Assembly: GCF_023921805.1 (NCBI RefSeq)
Contig: NZ_CP074197.1
Span: forward strand, 1,922,001-1,986,000
Length of the DNA: 64,000 nt
Direction: 5' to 3'
From: Ruminococcus sp. FMBCY1
GTDB lineage: Bacteria > Bacillota > Clostridia > Oscillospirales > Acutalibacteraceae
Within the stretch, counting starts at the first letter, position 1. Each line of letters opens with the position of its first letter. The notes under the pieces are model-generated. The model was not told the DNA's origin. It saw only the letters and a list, made by a program, of their open reading frames with translations, and ran no database searches. Positions 27,818 to 38,021 of this stretch are shown in pieces. A program made the position numbers and the translations under genes.

Positions 27818-30691
27818 ATGAATATTCTCAAAGCCTTGTTTGGCAATTACAGTAAAAAAGAATTAAAGCGAATTCAGCCGATTTGCGATAAGGTGCTTGC
27901 ACTTGAGGACAAGTATGCGGCTATGAGCGAAAGCGAACTCAAAAATCAGACAGCTGTTCTCAAAGAGCGTCTTGCAAACGGCGAAACTACAGATGACATC
28001 TTACCGGATGCCTTTGCTGTATGCCGAGAGGGTGCTTGGCGTGTACTTGGTATGAAACATTATCCGGTACAGATTATAGGTGGTATCGTACTTCATCAGG
28101 GCAGAATTGCCGAAATGAAAACAGGTGAAGGTAAAACTTTGGTTGCTACACTTCCTGCATACCTTAACGGTCTTACAGGCGAGGGTGTACATATCGTAAC
28201 AGTCAACGATTATCTTGCACGCCGTGACTCCGAATGGATGGGCAAACTTTACAGATACCTCGGACTTACCACAGGTCTTATTGTTCATTCACTTGACAAC
28301 GAGGGCAGAAAAAAGGCATACGAAGCTGATATTACATACGGTACAAACAACGAACTCGGATTTGACTACCTCCGTGATAATATGGTTGTTTACAAGGAGC
28401 AGAAAGTACAGCGTGGCCACGCTTACGCAATTGTCGACGAGGTTGACTCAATCCTTATTGATGAGGCAAGAACACCTCTTATTATTTCGGGTAAGGGCGA
28501 CAAGTCAACAGATTTGTATGCAAAGGCAGATAAGTTTGCCAGAACTTTAAAGGTTCAGCGCTTTGAAGAGCTTGACTCCAAAGAAGATATGGAGGATTAC
28601 TACGCAGAAAACGACATCGACTATGTTGTAGACGAAAAGCAGAAAACAGCTACACTTACACAGAACGGTGTTAAGAAAGCCGAAGAATTTTTCGGCATTG
28701 AAAACCTTACAGACCCGGAAAACCTTACAATTCAGCACCATGTAAACCAGGCTATCAAGGCTCACGGTATTATGAAACTCGATGTTGACTATGTTGTTAA
28801 AGACGGCGAAGTTATCATTGTTGATGAATTTACAGGTCGTTTTATGTACGGCAGACGCTTTAACGAGGGCTTGCACCAGGCAATTGAAGCAAAAGAGGGC
28901 GTAAAGATTCAGAACGAAAGCAAAACTCTTGCTACAATCACATTCCAAAACTACTTCCGTCTTTACAAAAAGCTTTCAGGTATGACAGGTACTGCTCAGA
29001 CAGAGGCAGAGGAGTTCCAGGAAATTTACAAACTTGATGTTGTTGAAATTCCTACAAACAAGCCTGTTCAGCGTATAGATCTTCCGGACTCCGTATTCAA
29101 GACAGAAAAAGGCAAGTTTAAGAATGTAATCGACCAGGTTGTAGAGGCTCACGAAAAGGGTCAGCCTGTACTTGTCGGTACAATTTCTATCGAAAAGTCG
29201 GAAGAACTTTCAAAAATGCTTAAAAAGCGTGGCATCAAGCACAATGTGCTCAACGCCAAACAGCACGAAAAAGAGGCTGAAATCGTAGCACAGGCAGGTA
29301 AGCTCGGTGCGGTTACAATCGCAACAAATATGGCAGGCCGTGGTACCGATATTATCCTTGGCGGTAACGCTGAATTTATGGCTAAAGCATCTATGCGTAA
29401 GCAGGGCTTTACAGATGAACTTATTGAAGAGTCAACAGGTCACGCAGAAACAGATAACGAGGAAATCCTCAATGCAAGAAAGACATTTGATGAGCTTAAC
29501 TCAAAATATAAAGAAGAAATCAAAGAAGAAGCTGAAAAGGTAAGAGAAGCAGGCGGCCTTTACATTATCGGTACAGAGCGCCACGAATCAAGACGAATTG
29601 ATAACCAGCTTAAGGGCCGTGCAGGTCGTCAGGGCGACCCGGGTGTAAGTAAGTTCTTCCTTTCTACAGAAGACGATCTTATGCGTTTATTCGGCGGCGA
29701 CAGAATGAAGATGGTTATGGAGCGCCTTAATGTTGAAGATGATATGCCGATTGACGCTAAGTTGATTTCAAATATCATTGACAGCTCACAGGAGAAAATC
29801 GAACTCCGTAACTTCGGTATTCGTAAAGATGTACTCCAGTACGACGATGTTCTTAACAAGCAGAGAGAAATTATCTACGGTCAGCGTGATCAGGTTCTTA
29901 ACGGTGAGGATTTACACGATACTATCTATAAGATGATTGAAGATACAATTGACACAAGCGTTAAGCAGTATCTCCCGGACGGCCCTCGTGAGCATTGGAA
30001 TCTCCAGAGCCTTAAGGATTATTATAAGGATTGGCTTATTCAGGACGAGAGCCGTTACGACTTTGACCTCGAAGACCTTGAGGATATGGAAGCCGAAGAC
30101 ATTAAGAATATGCTTATCGAAGATGCAAAAGCTATCTATAAAGAAAACGAGGAGCTTTTGCCGACCGAAACTATCCGTGAAATGGAGCGTGTATATCTCC
30201 TCAAGAATGTTGATACACACTGGATGGATCACATTGATAATATGGATCAGCTTAAGTCAGGTATCAGACTCCGTTCATACGGTCAGCATGACCCTGTAGT
30301 AGAGTACCGTATTGAAGGCTTTGATATGTTCGACGAGATGATTGAAAGCATCAGAGAAGATACAGTTAAGATGATGCTCATTATGCCTAAAAAGGTATAT
30401 GAGGTTAAAAAGCGTCAGGACGCTATCGAGGCTGCAAAGCGTATGGCATTAAAGCAGGCACAGGCTGCACATCAGGTAGTTTTAAATAACGGCGAAGATG
30501 AAGAGCCTAAAGAAAGCCCGATTGAAATTGCTTTAAAGCGTGAGCAGGTTGCTCAGCCTACAGAAACTTCGGGTGACGGGACAGACACAGCCAACAAAAC
30601 TATCCGTAAAGGCAAAAAAGTCGGCAGAAACGATCCTTGCCCATGCGGCAGCGGCAAAAAGTACAAGAAGTGCTGCGGCAAAGACGAATAA
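27818..30691 (+). CDS. secA: Preprotein translocase ATPase SecA
   Basis: A 957-residue motor that pushes secretory proteins through SecYEG. Walker A is MKTGEGKT, and the DEAD-type box is [12 protein letters not shown]. Helicase motif NMAGRGTDI and the nearby [20 protein letters not shown] region are intact. The C-terminus carries the SecB/lipid-binding zinc motif ([14 protein letters not shown]). The codon pattern is that of a highly expressed gene. ATG 27818 follows AAAGGA. It is the only secA in the window; a terminator follows. Confidence 0.98.
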   Translation: MNILKALFGNYSKKELKRIQPICDKVLALEDKYAAMSESELKNQTAVLKERLANGETTDDILPDAFAVCREGAWRVLGMKHYPVQIIGGIVLHQGRIAEMKTGEGKTLVATLPAYLNGLTGEGVHIVTVNDYLARRDSEWMGKLYRYLGLTTGLIVHSLDNEGRKKAYEADITYGTNNELGFDYLRDNMVVYKEQKVQRGHAYAIVDEVDSILIDEARTPLIISGKGDKSTDLYAKADKFARTLKVQRFEELDSKEDMEDYYAENDIDYVVDEKQKTATLTQNGVKKAEEFFGIENLTDPENLTIQHHVNQAIKAHGIMKLDVDYVVKDGEVIIVDEFTGRFMYGRRFNEGLHQAIEAKEGVKIQNESKTLATITFQNYFRLYKKLSGMTGTAQTEAEEFQEIYKLDVVEIPTNKPVQRIDLPDSVFKTEKGKFKNVIDQVVEAHEKGQPVLVGTISIEKSEELSKMLKKRGIKHNVLNAKQHEKEAEIVAQAGKLGAVTIATNMAGRGTDIILGGNAEFMAKASMRKQGFTDELIEESTGHAETDNEEILNARKTFDELNSKYKEEIKEEAEKVREAGGLYIIGTERHESRRIDNQLKGRAGRQGDPGVSKFFLSTEDDLMRLFGGDRMKMVMERLNVEDDMPIDAKLISNIIDSSQEKIELRNFGIRKDVLQYDDVLNKQREIIYGQRDQVLNGEDLHDTIYKMIEDTIDTSVKQYLPDGPREHWNLQSLKDYYKDWLIQDESRYDFDLEDLEDMEAEDIKNMLIEDAKAIYKENEELLPTETIREMERVYLLKNVDTHWMDHIDNMDQLKSGIRLRSYGQHDPVVEYRIEGFDMFDEMIESIREDTVKMMLIMPKKVYEVKKRQDAIEAAKRMALKQAQAAHQVVLNNGEDEEPKESPIEIALKREQVAQPTETSGDGTDTANKTIRKGKKVGRNDPCPCGSGKKYKKCCGKDE

Positions 30692-30714
30692 TTTTACTGA
30701 AAATTAAACAGATA

Positions 30715-30747
30715 AAAAATTCCGATCTGCAAGGGTCGGAATTTTTT
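30715..30747 (+). terminator. secA terminator
   Basis: AAAAATTCCGA pairs with TCGGAATTTTTT across a short loop; the 3' arm runs into the T-tract. Confidence 0.88.
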
Positions 30748-30973
30748 GTTGTCGGTTGTTTTTGAAAGTTTAGGTAATTATGGTTTAGCAAAATATTTCG
30801 CCGAGTAATTATAAAAGCTTGGGTTAAGTATTTTTCTACCCATAATCTAATAAAAATTTTTGTGAAATACAGTATATTAAATTATCATATTAATATGTTA
30901 TTGTATTAATGTTAAAAAATTAACGGAATATTTTATAGTATCTTACAAAAATATTTTTCCAGCCGCAAAAGCA

Positions 30974-31002
30974 TTGACTTTTTGCTCGAAAGGTGTCATA
31001 CT
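30974..31002 (+). promoter_or_regulatory. Promoter of the NCS2 permease gene
   Basis: TTGACT and CATACT with a 17 bp spacer, about 70 bp before the start codon. Confidence 0.75.
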
Positions 31003-31072
31003 TTTAGTATTAATGCGGTAAACAATAGCCTTTTGGCTTTTGTATAAAAAATTTAATGAAGGGGTTTTCTAA

Positions 31073-32467
31073 GTGGAAAAACTATTTAAACTCAAAGAAA
31101 ATGGTACTGCGGTAAAAACAGAAGTTGTTGCCGGCGTTACCACATTCCTTGCAATGGCTTACATACTTGCCGTAAACCCAAGTATGCTTGGCGCTGCCGG
31201 AATGGACTCAAGTGCGGTTTTTGCTGCAACAGCAGTATCGGCAGCATTTGCTACACTTTTTATGGCATTTTTTGCAAACTATCCTGTTGCTCTTGCTTCC
31301 GGTATGGGACTTAATGCTTACTTTGCATACACAGTAGTTCCGCAGCTTGCATCACAGGGTATTACAAATCCATGGCAGGTTGCTCTTACAGCAATCCTTG
31401 TTGAAGGTATTATCTTTATTATCCTTTCACTTTTCAAATTCCGTGAAACACTTGTTAATAAAGTACCTAAGAACTTAAAACTCGGTATTTCGGCAGGTAT
31501 CGGCCTTTTCATTACAATTGTAGGTTTAAAGGGTGCAGGCGTTATCGTTTCCGATGCTTACTATGACGGCACAGCTGTTCAGTCATCAACACTTGTAACA
31601 CTCGGTGACTTAGGTTCTGCAAATGTAGTTCTTGCAATTGTAGGTCTTCTTATTGTAGCCGCTTTGTGGCACTTCAAGGTTAAGGGTTCAATCCTTATCG
31701 GCATCATTGTTACTTACATTTTCGGCATTATTGCACAGCTTTGCGGTTGGTATCAGGGCACTTCACTTATTCCTGATTTCTCAAACTATGCAATATTTGC
31801 TCCTGTTCAGAATATGGCAACAGAAACTTTATTTAAGTTCGATTTTACTTATGTAGCACAGAATGTAGTAAACTTTGCAGTTATTGTATTTGCATTCCTC
31901 TTTGTTGACCTTTTCGATACAGTAGGTACACTTATCGGTGTTGCACAGCAGGGTAACCTCCTCAACGAAAAAGGCGAGCTTCCAAGAGTAGGTAAGGCTT
32001 TAATGGCTGACGCCGTAGGTACTTGCGTAGGTGCTTGTCTTGGTACATCAACCGTAACTTCTTATGTTGAGTCAACAACAGGTGTTGCCGAGGGCGGCAG
32101 AACAGGTCTTACAGCTATGACCTCAGGTATTCTCTTCCTTCTTGCAATTCCTTTCTACCCGATTTTCCTTGCAATTCCGTCATTTGCAACAGCTCCTGCT
32201 CTTGTGTTCGTTGGACTTTTAATGCTTAAGAACATTACACAAATGGACTTTGAGTCTGACATTGCCGACACAGTTGGCGGTTTCCTTGCAATCATTATGA
32301 TGCCGTTTGCATATTCAATTGCAACAGGTATTATGTTCGGTATTATTTCTTGGGTTATCCTCAAGATCGTTACAGGTAAAATCAAGCAGATTCACCCTGT
32401 TATGTGGGTTGCAGCCGCACTTTTTGTAGTACGAATAGTAACCATAGTTCTTCATATTGCTTCTTAA
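31073..32467 (+). CDS. NCS2 family nucleobase permease (guanine/hypoxanthine type)
   Basis: A 464-residue membrane permease with about 12-14 helices. The AzgA-like branch of NCS2 shows the same opening (VAGVTTFLAMAYILAVNPS) and the substrate-site region LFDTVGTLIGVA, then GTSTVTSYVESTTGVAEGGR. The likely substrates are adenine, guanine or hypoxanthine. The start is GTG 31073, after GAAGGGG. It stands alone between its promoter and a terminator. I see no purine riboswitch before it, unlike many Firmicutes relatives. Confidence 0.9.
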   Translation: MEKLFKLKENGTAVKTEVVAGVTTFLAMAYILAVNPSMLGAAGMDSSAVFAATAVSAAFATLFMAFFANYPVALASGMGLNAYFAYTVVPQLASQGITNPWQVALTAILVEGIIFIILSLFKFRETLVNKVPKNLKLGISAGIGLFITIVGLKGAGVIVSDAYYDGTAVQSSTLVTLGDLGSANVVLAIVGLLIVAALWHFKVKGSILIGIIVTYIFGIIAQLCGWYQGTSLIPDFSNYAIFAPVQNMATETLFKFDFTYVAQNVVNFAVIVFAFLFVDLFDTVGTLIGVAQQGNLLNEKGELPRVGKALMADAVGTCVGACLGTSTVTSYVESTTGVAEGGRTGLTAMTSGILFLLAIPFYPIFLAIPSFATAPALVFVGLLMLKNITQMDFESDIADTVGGFLAIIMMPFAYSIATGIMFGIISWVILKIVTGKIKQIHPVMWVAAALFVVRIVTIVLHIAS

Positions 32468-32483
32468 AAGTCAATATTAAAAT

Positions 32484-32520
32484 TTATGCTCCTGCAAAAT
32501 GCTTGCAGGGGCATTTTTTG
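32484..32520 (+). terminator. NCS2 permease terminator
   Basis: ATGCTCCTGCAA pairs with TTGCAGGGGCAT, followed by TTTTTTGG. Confidence 0.85.
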
Positions 32521-32522
32521 GG

Positions 32523-32551
32523 TTGTGAATTGTTATATAATATGATACAAT
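32523..32551 (+). promoter_or_regulatory. Promoter of the Ktr potassium operon
   Basis: TTGTGA and TACAAT with a 17 bp spacer and an extended -10 (TGA before TACAAT). Confidence 0.65.
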
Positions 32552-32575
32552 AGAATTTAAGGCGGTGAATGCTTA

Positions 32576-33919
32576 ATGATAAGCAAGTTAATATCAAAGC
32601 TCGGCTACACGAGATTTATAGCGTTGAGCTTTATTCCTGTAATTTTGTTGGGAACTTTCCTTTTGTGCCTGCCGATTTCCTCAAAGACGGGGGAATGGAC
32701 AAATTTTATTGATTCACTTTTCACATCGGTAAGCGCAACCTGTGTTACGGGATTGATTGTATTTGATACATTTACTCATTGGACTGTTTTCGGACAGATT
32801 GTTATTCTGACAATGATTCAGATAGGCGGTCTTGGTCTTATGACGATAATAACAATGATTTCAATATTTTTGCGCAAAAAGATTAATATGCGTGAACGCA
32901 AAATGATGATGCAGTCATCGGGCAATACTCAAATTGACGGTACTTTAAAACTCGTTAAGAAAATAGTCGGAGGTACTTTTATATTTGAGGGAATAGGTGC
33001 TGTATTACTTGCTTTTCGCTTTTGTCCGCAAATGGGTATGCTGAAAGGAATATACTACAGTTGTTTCCACGCTATTTCTGCTTTTTGCAACGCAGGCTTT
33101 GACCTTATGGGATTTCGCCAACCGTATTCTTCGCTGACTTACTATACAAATGATTACTATGTAAACATAATTATAATGTCGCTTATTGTAATCGGCGGTA
33201 TCGGCTTTATTGTGTGGAATGACATTTTAAAAAATAAATTTCATTTTTCTAAATATTTGCTTCATACTAAAATAGTTCTTGTTACAACGGCAATTTTGCT
33301 TGTCGCAGGCGGACTTGGCTTTTTTATTTTTGAATACAACGGCGAACTTGCCGACAAGACTGTTCCGCAAAAAATTGTAAACGCTATGTTTATGTCGGTA
33401 ACCACGAGAACGGCAGGTTTTAATACAATTGACCTTTCAAATCTCTCGGATTCCGGCACATTGCTTTCGCTTATTCTTATGCTTATAGGCGGTAGCCCGG
33501 GTTCAACGGCGGGCGGTCTGAAAACAACTACAATAGCGGTGGTTGTGATTGCGGTATTTGCAATGGCGAAAGGCGGTGACGATATAAACACTTTTAAGCG
33601 CAGAATTGTGTCTGATGTGGTTAAGCAGTCAGCGGTAATTATTTTGATTTATCTCTTTGCGGTTATGCTTTCGTCAATGATTATTTGCAGCGTAGAGGGA
33701 TTGGGTATGTCGCAGGTATTGTTTGAAACCGCCTCGGCGGCAGGCACTGTAGGAGTGTCAAAAGGCATAACAAACCAAATCTCGGCAATTTCAAAAATAA
33801 TATTAATGATAATGATGTATGGCGGACGAATCGGCGGACTTTCGCTTGTGCTTGTGTTTGGACAAAGAAAACCCGAAGCACCTGTAAAGCGCCCTACAGA
33901 ACAGATATTAATCGGTTAA
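32576..33919 (+). CDS. ktrB: Potassium uptake channel subunit KtrB
   Basis: A 447-residue TrkH/KtrB-family ion channel with four pore loops, visible as TCVTGL, SAFCNAGF, TTRTAGF and GTVGVSKG. It conducts potassium, coupled to sodium in many KtrB proteins. The gene for its regulatory ring protein lies 12 bp downstream. The size and lack of extra N-terminal helices point to KtrB rather than TrkH. ATG 32576 follows GGCGGTGA. Confidence 0.92.
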   Translation: MISKLISKLGYTRFIALSFIPVILLGTFLLCLPISSKTGEWTNFIDSLFTSVSATCVTGLIVFDTFTHWTVFGQIVILTMIQIGGLGLMTIITMISIFLRKKINMRERKMMMQSSGNTQIDGTLKLVKKIVGGTFIFEGIGAVLLAFRFCPQMGMLKGIYYSCFHAISAFCNAGFDLMGFRQPYSSLTYYTNDYYVNIIIMSLIVIGGIGFIVWNDILKNKFHFSKYLLHTKIVLVTTAILLVAGGLGFFIFEYNGELADKTVPQKIVNAMFMSVTTRTAGFNTIDLSNLSDSGTLLSLILMLIGGSPGSTAGGLKTTTIAVVVIAVFAMAKGGDDINTFKRRIVSDVVKQSAVIILIYLFAVMLSSMIICSVEGLGMSQVLFETASAAGTVGVSKGITNQISAISKIILMIMMYGGRIGGLSLVLVFGQRKPEAPVKRPTEQILIG

Positions 33920-33931
33920 GGAGAAACATTT

Positions 33932-34597
33932 ATGAAGTCGGTACTTGTAATCGGAATGGGAACAATTGGAATTTATCTTGCACGAAAAATGCAGGACCTC
34001 GGCAATGAAGTAATGATTGCAGACAAGGACGAGGAACTCATACAGGAGCTTTCACCTGAATTCAACGACGCTTTTTGCGGTGACTGCTCGGCAGACGGAA
34101 TTTTGAAATCTATAGGAGTTAATACTTTTGATTATTGCTTTGTGACAATCGGTGAGGATTTTTATGCCTCCCTCGAAATTACTTCCATTTTAAAGGAACT
34201 CGGTGCAAAGTATGTAATTGCAAAGGCTAAAAGGGCAAGACAGGTTGAATTTTTAAAGAAAATAGGCGCTGACGAGGTTGTATATCCCGACAAAGAGATT
34301 GCCGAAAACCTTGCGGTAAGATACAATGCAGACAATATTTTTGATTATATTGAACTCACTTCGGAGTATTCTATCTTTGAAATTCCCGTTGTATCATCGT
34401 GGGTTGGAAAAAAGGTAATGGATGTTGATGTTCGCCGTAAACATAAAATTAATATTATTGCGGTAAAAAATGATAATGAACTTAATCTGAACCTTGGCGG
34501 CGATTATGTCTTTGATGAAAACGACCACCTTGTAGTGCTTGGCAAATCAAGTGATGTATTCAGTGTTGCATCAGATGTAAAAAGACCGTCACGATAA
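33932..34597 (+). CDS. ktrA: Potassium channel regulatory subunit KtrA
   Basis: A 221-residue cytosolic RCK protein. The N-terminal Rossmann domain has GMGTIGIYLARKM for nucleotide binding, and the C-terminal RCK_C (TrkA_C) domain spans about 140-215. Octameric KtrA rings gate KtrB; ATP and ADP bind in the N-domain, and c-di-AMP binds the C-domain in Firmicutes. AAGGAG lies before ATG 33932. Confidence 0.92.
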   Translation: MKSVLVIGMGTIGIYLARKMQDLGNEVMIADKDEELIQELSPEFNDAFCGDCSADGILKSIGVNTFDYCFVTIGEDFYASLEITSILKELGAKYVIAKAKRARQVEFLKKIGADEVVYPDKEIAENLAVRYNADNIFDYIELTSEYSIFEIPVVSSWVGKKVMDVDVRRKHKINIIAVKNDNELNLNLGGDYVFDENDHLVVLGKSSDVFSVASDVKRPSR

Positions 34598-34648
34598 TAT
34601 GAATAAGGGGAACTCGGAAGGGTTCCCTGTTTTTGAAAGGATGTTAAT

Positions 34649-35074
34649 ATGATAATAGCGGCAGTTGATTTGGGCAAAGCAAGAACAGGTATAGCGGTTT
34701 GCGATAAGACAGAGTTTTTAGCGTCGCCGCATACGGTAATTTTTGAAAAATCACCCGAAAAACTTTTTGAAAAAGTGAAAGAAACCGTTGTGAATTTAAA
34801 GGCTGAAATCGTCGTTGTGGGTCTTCCTAAAAATATGGACGGCAGTGAGGGCGAGAGTGCGCAGAACGCAAGAGCCTTTGCGGAGCGTTTACACAACGAA
34901 ACAGGGTTGCAGGTGGATTTGCAGGACGAAAGAGGTACTACCATTACAGCCCACAACTTTTTAAACGATACAAATACAAGAGGCAAAAAAAGAAAAAATG
35001 TGGTAGACGAAGTTGCCGCAACGATAATTTTGCAAAATTATCTTGATAAAAGAAAGAACAGTAAGAATTATTAA
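34649..35074 (+). CDS. ruvX: RuvX/YqgF Holliday-junction resolvase-like nuclease
   Basis: A 141-residue RNase H-fold protein. It opens with VDLGKARTGIAVCD holding the catalytic Asp, and VVGLPKNMDGSEG is the family's second motif. The C-terminal DEVAATIILQNYL has the third acidic site. YqgF proteins act in 16S rRNA 5' processing and were proposed as junction resolvases. AAAGGATG precedes ATG 34649. It is 51 bp after ktrA, and may be read from the same transcript. Confidence 0.93.
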   Translation: MIIAAVDLGKARTGIAVCDKTEFLASPHTVIFEKSPEKLFEKVKETVVNLKAEIVVVGLPKNMDGSEGESAQNARAFAERLHNETGLQVDLQDERGTTITAHNFLNDTNTRGKKRKNVVDEVAATIILQNYLDKRKNSKNY

Positions 35075-35389
35075 TTTATACAATTTGTATTTAGCACATC
35101 TTTTAACATAAATGTTGAAAACTATGTGGAAAGTGTGAAAAGCTATGTTAAACGACTGTCAAAACTACAGCCATTTTACAAGTAACACCCAATCTTTTAC
35201 AGAAATGTAATATTTCAACAATTAACGAAGGAGTTTTCAACATAGGTGTTAATACTTGAATGTGGAAAGAATTTGATTACAAATAGTATAAATCTTGTGT
35301 CAAGGTATAATTTTCAACAAAAAATTTAAGCGAAAAATTTTGAAATGTAAGGGTTAAAGGCAAATTCAAAAAGGAAAGGAAATCGGCGA
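35075..35389. other. Gap with repeated TGTTGAAAA / TGTGGAAAG words
   Basis: No gene. The region has a cluster of related 9-mers: TGTTGAAAA at 35113, TGTGGAAAG at 35125 and 35261, TGTGAAAAG at 35134, and TTTTCAACA at 35234 and 35311. Two resemble the DnaA box TGTGNAWAA except for the last base. Whether they bind anything is unknown. Confidence 0.4.
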
Positions 35390-36094
35390 ATGGAAGATAA
35401 AGAACTTGTGTTTAACCGTGAACACCATATATTGTATATGAAACAGTGCAGGGAGGAAATTTTAAATAAAATTTCTCTGCATTATTCTGCCTAAGATGTT
35501 GAAAAAATATTCACAAAGGTTCAGCTTCAGTATATTGAATTTTTAAAAGATTACAGAACGGATTTAGGCGGAAAAAAGAATTTCCACAACGGCGCCGGCG
35601 GAAATTACGATTGTATTGCTCTGTTCAGTTATTATGTGGTGTACAAAGAAAAAACATCTCTTGCGTAAATCGAGGAGATGGAGGGCAATTTGTTTTTGCC
35701 TGCATTTAAAAATTTGAAGTTTGTCGATTGCAATAAACCGATATATAAAAAGCTGATGTATTGGTCTTTTGCTTTATCTAAAAAGAAGTGCGACAAGTGG
35801 GACGATTTTGATATGAATGTAGCTCCGTACAAAAAAGATGAGCCAATCTATTATGAATTTACAAAATGTCCGATTGCGGATTTCGCAAGGGAACATAATT
35901 TGCTGGAAGTGATGCCTGCAATGTGCAATCCCGACTATACCGCTATGGAGCTTATCCTTGCAAGACTTGTAAGAAAAACAACCTGTGCAAACGGCTGTGT
36001 GTGCGATTATACAATTTGCGGAGATAAGGACGAAGAATATCTCAAACAACACGAAGAATACATAGACGATGAGGGTTACAGGAGAAATAAGTGA
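35390..36094 (+). pseudogene. ATC-hydrolase-family gene with two in-frame TAA codons
   Basis: A 234-codon frame resembling L-2-amino-thiazoline-4-carboxylic acid hydrolase family proteins. ATG 35390 follows AAGGAAAGG. TAA occurs at 35492 (codon 35) and 35666 (codon 93), after SLHYSA and KEKTSLA. Each is one transition from CAA (Gln), which would fit the reading (SAQDVEKIF and LAQIEEMEG). The rest keeps frame and family landmarks: NFHNGAGGNYDCIALFSYY, CPIADFAREHNLLEVMP, MCNPDYTAMEL and CANGCVCDYTICG. An ATG at 35678 yields a 138-residue C-terminal part, unlikely to be active alone. Recent inactivation is the simplest reading; rare readthrough cannot be excluded. Confidence 0.85.
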
Positions 36095-36208
36095 GGAGAT
36101 GCATTTCATATACAATGTATTTTTTTAATTATTTCACTTAAGTTTATATGATAACCAATAATTTTCCTAACTTTTGATAAAGCCCTACATTTCAATGTCA
36201 AACAAAAA

Positions 36209-36247
36209 GCACTCTTTGAGAATTAACTCAAAGAGTGCATATTTTTT
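36209..36247. terminator. Bidirectional terminator
   Basis: GCACTCTTTGAG pairs perfectly with CTCAAAGAGTGC, with T-rich flanks on both strands, between the ATC-hydrolase relic and the convergent PAP2 gene. Confidence 0.88.
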
Positions 36248-36255
36248 ATTTGATT

Positions 36256-36786
36256 TTAGCTGAAAACATTATTGAAAAGCATTACAGAGATAATTCCGCA
36301 GGTTGAGCCGAGCAGCATACCGCAAACTACATCTGTAAGATAGTGAACTCTCAAGTAAATTCTTGAAAAGCCAATCATAAATGCCAAGAAAAGAATCGGC
36401 AGACAAGCCGCAGGCTGACATCTTAACAGTGCCGTTGTTGCAAACGCAAATGACGCCGTTGTATGACCTGACGGGAATGAGTAAAACCTCGGTTTGTTTA
36501 TAATCTGCTCCTCGTCCTCAAGCAGATGACAGGGGCGTGTCCTCTTTACAAGATGTTTAATAATGATTTCGCCCATAAGGTGAGCAAGGCAGAGGGCAAA
36601 AACAAAGTTAAAGCCTGTTTTTCTCCACTCCGGTACAACAAAGAACGGTATGCAGATCGCCCACCATACAAAGCCGGCATTTCCCAGTCTTGAAGAAGCT
36701 ACCATAATTTTGGTTAAAGCAGGCTTGTGCATTCTGCTGATATTATATAGAACTTTGTTGTCAACTGTTTGAATCCGCCCGAACAT
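36256..36786 (-). CDS. PAP2-family membrane phosphatase
   Basis: A 176-residue integral membrane protein with five or six helices. The three acid-phosphatase motifs are present: KHLVKRTRP, PSGHT and SRIYLRVHYLTDV. Such proteins act on phosphatidic acid, phosphatidylglycerol phosphate or undecaprenyl pyrophosphate at the outer face of the membrane; undecaprenyl pyrophosphate recycling is one possibility. It appears monocistronic. Confidence 0.92.
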   Translation of the reverse strand: MFGRIQTVDNKVLYNISRMHKPALTKIMVASSRLGNAGFVWWAICIPFFVVPEWRKTGFNFVFALCLAHLMGEIIIKHLVKRTRPCHLLEDEEQIINKPRFYSFPSGHTTASFAFATTALLRCQPAACLPILFLAFMIGFSRIYLRVHYLTDVVCGMLLGSTCGIISVMLFNNVFS

Positions 36787-36934
36787 AAAACAAAACTCCT
36801 AATCAACGCTGATACTGTTAAATTTCCAAAAGATGTTAATAATTTTAGCAAATAATTATTATACTTTGAACAATATCCTTACACATCTTTATTATAGCAC
36901 AAGAATTTTGTTTTGAACAGAGCTTTTATAAAAT

Positions 36935-37945
36935 TTATCTTAATTTTATGTTGATTAAATGAGCGACCGACGGGATACTTTCACCCTGTCCCGATGAGGT
37001 AGGACTCATCAACGCACCTGTTGCCATGAAAAGAATATTGTTATATTTTCCACTGTTTACGGAATTTAAAATTTCCGAGCAAAATACCGAACCTGCACAT
37101 CCGCAGCCGGAACCTCCTGCGTGAACATCCTGTCCCTCTAAATCAAAAATCATCATACCGCAGTCATAATGCTTTGGTTCAAGATCGATGTTTTCAAGGC
37201 TAAGCAAATCATAGAGCGACCTGCTGCCGACCAAGCCCAAGTCACCCGTAAAAACAGCGTCATAATCGGACGGCTTTGTATTTGTGTCGGCAAAGTAATC
37301 GATGAATGTCTGTGCTGCGGCAGGCGCCATAGCTGCTCCCATATTATTAGCGTCGGTTACGCCAAGGTCAACTATTTTTCCGGCCGTTGCCCGAGCTATG
37401 CAAGCGCCCTTTTTAGCGTTGCTTACAATGCAACATCCCGAACCTGTAACCGTCCACTGTGCGGTCGGTGTGCGAACTCCGCCGTATTCGAGAGGAAAAC
37501 GGTACTGCCTTTCCGCAGAGGCAAAGTGAGAAGAGGTAACGCACGCAGCGGTGTTTGCCGCATTGCTCTCAACAAATACAGCCGTCATAAGCAAGCCTTG
37601 AGCCATTGTGGAACAGGCTCCGTACTGCCCGAGGTAAGCAATGTTGAAATCACGCAGACCGAAACTTGACGATATACATTGGTTGAGCAAATCTCCTGCA
37701 AAAATGTAGTCGATGTCCTCTGCTTTAACACCGGCTTTCTGCATTGCGGTTTCTACAGCGGTAAATTGCAGTGTGCTTTCCGCCTGTTCATAGGTGTTCT
37801 TACCGTTATAGCTGTCATAAATAATCTTGTCAAAGCCTTTGCCGAGAGGACCTTCGCTCTCTTTCTTTCCCGCAACCGAGGCGTAACCGATTATTGACGG
37901 CATTTCTTCAAAGCCGAGCGTGCGACCTCCGATTCTTCGTATCAT
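36935..37945 (-). CDS. spoVAD: Stage V sporulation protein AD
   Basis: A 336-residue protein with a thiolase/KASIII-like fold. It is needed for uptake of dipicolinic acid into the developing spore, usually with SpoVAC and SpoVAE(b), which are not seen here. Landmarks are PSIIGYASVAGKKESEGPLG, the conserved FAGDLLNQCISSSFGLR, and CSTMAQGLLM. The start at ATG 37945 fits AAGGGAG seven bases upstream and the family's usual length; the 32 extra codons of the longer frame belong to untranslated leader. It lies 76 bp after a SleB-type hydrolase gene on the same strand. Confidence 0.93.
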   Translation of the reverse strand: MIRRIGGRTLGFEEMPSIIGYASVAGKKESEGPLGKGFDKIIYDSYNGKNTYEQAESTLQFTAVETAMQKAGVKAEDIDYIFAGDLLNQCISSSFGLRDFNIAYLGQYGACSTMAQGLLMTAVFVESNAANTAACVTSSHFASAERQYRFPLEYGGVRTPTAQWTVTGSGCCIVSNAKKGACIARATAGKIVDLGVTDANNMGAAMAPAAAQTFIDYFADTNTKPSDYDAVFTGDLGLVGSRSLYDLLSLENIDLEPKHYDCGMMIFDLEGQDVHAGGSGCGCAGSVFCSEILNSVNSGKYNNILFMATGALMSPTSSGQGESIPSVAHLINIKLR

Positions 37946-38021
37946 AAAAAAACTCCCTTCTGCACTATTATCTGCAAAAGGGAGTTTAATTATTATAAAT
38001 AATCGGCGTGGTGAGTAAAAA

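Larger units (their letters stand above)
30692..31072. other. secA-permease intergenic region
   Basis: Holds the secA terminator (30715-30747), a copy of a short dispersed repeat beginning GGTTTAGCAAAATATTTCG at 30782-30823, and the permease promoter (30974-31002). No purine riboswitch consensus was found in the leader. Confidence 0.6.

Noticed and set aside
31003-31072. Purine riboswitch before the nucleobase permease
   Set aside because: The leader is only about 70 bases and lacks the purine aptamer's conserved core; only a small weak hairpin (AGCC-TTTT-GGCT) is present.
35107-35320. Chromosomal origin of replication
   Set aside because: The DnaA-box-like words are imperfect, and dnaA, dnaN or other origin genes are not adjacent.
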